The notes beneath the pieces were generated by a model. It was not told the origin of the DNA. It did no database searches and saw only the letters and a list, made by a program, of their open reading frames with translations. This document shows positions 34,026-35,608 of a stretch of DNA of 35,608 nt, in pieces. This stretch comes from Desulfuromonadaceae bacterium (GTDB lineage Bacteria; Desulfobacterota; Desulfuromonadia; Desulfuromonadales; JAAYDE01). The translations under genes and the position numbers were made by a program. Every line of letters starts with the position of its first letter. Position 1 is the stretch's first letter. The stretch is from the NCBI GenBank assembly GCA_012512925.1, contig JAAZDE010000139.1, positions 1 to 35,608 of the forward strand. Direction: 5' to 3'.

Positions 34026-35608
34026 ATTCTTTCCTCCGTAGCAAGGAGCAGGGCTGCCGGAAAAAGCTCCAGCGCCCGCCCGACGACGATTTTTCTCCGG
34101 CATTCCAGCCTGGTTCCGGTCAAGGCCTCCTCCCAATGCCGAGGAGCCCCTTCCGGCAGGGTCACCACCGTGTCTTCCCACACCCCTGCCCCCAGCGGAA
34201 AAGCCATTTTGCCCTTCATAAGGGCGACACAAAGGCGGGGAGCGATCGTCACCGCCCATGAGTGCCCCCGTTTACGGGCGAAGGCGAGGAGATGGCGACC
34301 GCATTTCCCTGCCACCTTGAGAGGAACATAATCCCCGAAAGCGAACAGTTCCTGATGATCCCGTCTGGCGTGAAGGGCTCGCCGTATCAGGTGAAGCTTC
34401 AGGCGGCCGTCCTCTTTGTTCTCCATCAGTTCGGCAATCAGGTCGGCGGGAGATGCGGAACTTTGCCGCAAACTCTCCAGCAAGGCAAAGCGCCTGCCAA
34501 AATCGACCGGAGTGCGGTTATCCGGATCGACCAGGCGCAGATCCCACAGTTCGCTCCCCTGATAGAAATCGGGCACTCCGGGGGCGGTGATTTTAAGCAG
34601 AGTCTGGGAGAGAGAATTGACCATCCCAAAATGAGCCACCTTACGCTGCAGGGGCGAAAAGGACTGGAGAAAAGGATTATCTTCAGAATCCTTGAGGATT
34701 TCGTCCACGAAAGATTTGCAGGCCGTCTCGTAATCCTCGTCGGGGTTGAGCCAGTCGGTGTGGACCTTGGCCTCGCGGGCCGCTTTGACGACATGCTCCC
34801 TGATCCGTCCGGCAAAATTCCCGATTTCGCCGAGGTCGAAAGGAAAGGCGCCCATCAGGGTCTGATAGAGGAAATATTCGTCATTGGCATCGGGGGCCGG
34901 AACGCCGTCCACCTCCCTTTTCCTTTTGAGGTTGAGCCGCTGCCAGACCCGCACCGCCGCCTTCCACTCCCTGGGAATTTCCGAAAGGACATTGAGGCGG
35001 GCGCGGACATCCTCCCCCCGTTTGGTGTCGTGGGTCGAAGAGGCTGACAGAGAGTGGGGGAAGGTTGCCAGTTTTCTGCGGTTGAAATCATGAAAACGGT
35101 CCGCCGTCACCCCGAACCGGTCGGCCTCCCCCCCCACCTCATTCAGCGAGATGAAGCGGTTGTAGACGTAGAAGAGGGTATCTTCGACTGCCTTGGCCAT
35201 CAAAGGGCCGGTCAACTGCTGGAAACGCATCACGAAACCGACCGCCGCCTCCCGTTCCGAAGCAGGGAGGGACGAGTCGAAGGCCTTGAGAAGATATCTC
35301 TCGATGAAGCGGACTTCGTAGCGCATCCCCCGATTCTCCCTCAGGGTCTCTGTCACCGCCCGGCGGATCAAATCGGGATCTTCAGAACGGCGGCTGTCCC
35401 CATTCACATAAGTCCGGTAGACGGAAAAGTGCGCCATCACCTCCACCAGCGCCCGCTTGAGCCCATAGGGGGTGATATCCCGACCATAGCGGTCATGGAC
35501 CGAAATCTTTATCAGGTATCGCGCCAGATTGTCGATATCCCCGGCCAGATGCCTGCCGCTGATGAGACGTTTCTTCTCCAGCAGGGTCGAGCGGTAGGGT
35601 ATCCTTCC
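34022..35608 (-). CDS. treY: Maltooligosyl trehalose synthase TreY, N-terminus cut by window edge
   Basis: Converts the reducing end of a maltodextrin into a terminal alpha,alpha-trehalosyl unit. The visible 528 residues are the C-terminal part; the frame is open all the way to the right edge, and the family is usually about 900-950 residues, so roughly the first 400 are missing. Recognisable TreY stretches include FVMRFQQLTGPLMAKAVEDT (residues about 130-150 of the visible part), SLNEVGG, SLSASSTHDTKRGEDVRARL, TLLKITAPGVPDFYQGSELWDLRLVDPDNRTPVDF, and LFAFGDYVPL near the end. The stop overlaps the malQ ATG by 4 nt. A treZ gene would be expected near by but is not in the window. Confidence 0.93.
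   Translation of the reverse strand, partial: GRIPYRSTLLEKKRLISGRHLAGDIDNLARYLIKISVHDRYGRDITPYGLKRALVEVMAHFSVYRTYVNGDSRRSEDPDLIRRAVTETLRENRGMRYEVRFIERYLLKAFDSSLPASEREAAVGFVMRFQQLTGPLMAKAVEDTLFYVYNRFISLNEVGGEADRFGVTADRFHDFNRRKLATFPHSLSASSTHDTKRGEDVRARLNVLSEIPREWKAAVRVWQRLNLKRKREVDGVPAPDANDEYFLYQTLMGAFPFDLGEIGNFAGRIREHVVKAAREAKVHTDWLNPDEDYETACKSFVDEILKDSEDNPFLQSFSPLQRKVAHFGMVNSLSQTLLKITAPGVPDFYQGSELWDLRLVDPDNRTPVDFGRRFALLESLRQSSASPADLIAELMENKEDGRLKLHLIRRALHARRDHQELFAFGDYVPLKVAGKCGRHLLAFARKRGHSWAVTIAPRLCVALMKGKMAFPLGAGVWEDTVVTLPEGAPRHWEEALTGTRLECRRKIVVGRALELFPAALLLATEERI

Overview
The window is a dense, GC-rich (roughly 60%) bacterial chromosome segment with about twenty protein genes, short intergenic gaps and many ATGA/GTGA-type overlaps. 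The gene content (NadA, Mfd, a SurA-like chaperone, UvrA, MgtE, RecO, two-subunit glycyl-tRNA synthetase, pyruvate phosphate dikinase, plant-type glutamate-cysteine ligase, an orphan pseudopilin and a cysteine-rich radical SAM/methyltransferase fusion) looks most like an anaerobic Desulfuromonadales (Geobacter/Desulfuromonas type) genome. That placement is from recall of the families, not from a search. No IS element, prophage, CRISPR array, tRNA or rRNA is recognisable. This is mostly core genome.

Layout. 1-1411 (-): an Nramp-family membrane transporter cut by the left edge, with a noncanonical metal site. 1591-2657 (-): tatB-tatC, overlapping by 4 nt. A good sigma70-type promoter then drives nadA (2840-3760, +). 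3870-12223 (+) is a run of mfd, a surA-like gene, uvrA and a glycerate-dehydrogenase-like gene, placing the transcription-repair coupling factor close to the UvrA it recruits. 12258-13235 (-) is an MltB-type lytic transglycosylase. After the only gap over 300 bp come an orphan type II secretion pseudopilin-like protein, mgtE with its own promoter embedded in the end of the previous gene, and recO. 16492-19479 holds glyQ-glyS, and 19541-22204 ppdK. An AlaA-like aminotransferase and a plant-type glutamate-cysteine ligase form a pair at 22478-25175. On the minus strand follow (in transcription order) an L,D-transpeptidase, the radical SAM-ArsM-Cys-rich fusion and oligoendopeptidase F. A small winged-helix gene (+) and a treY-malQ overlap (-) close the window. 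treY is cut by the right edge.

Two places stand out. (1) Between ppdK and the AlaA-like gene is a short ORF with a Shine-Dalgarno, in which 9 of 11 consecutive codons are Ala. It lies inside a long rod-like hairpin and is followed by a 13-bp perfect-stem U-tailed terminator just before the aminotransferase. This has the architecture of a ribosome-mediated attenuator sensing charged tRNA-Ala, placed before a probable alanine-forming enzyme. I know of no described alanine attenuator of this kind, so it is the best candidate for something new. (2) The 1017-residue protein at 27311-30364 joins a radical SAM domain (with a degenerate SPASM-like region), an ArsM-type methyltransferase retaining all four arsenite-site cysteines, and a cysteine-rich C-terminal region of unknown function. 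Its substrate cannot be read from sequence.

The remaining genes are ordinary housekeeping functions. Starts were adjusted from the longest reading frame for tatB, nadA, glyQ, glyS, the aminotransferase, pepF, the winged-helix protein and malQ, using ribosome-binding sites, overlaps and family N-termini.
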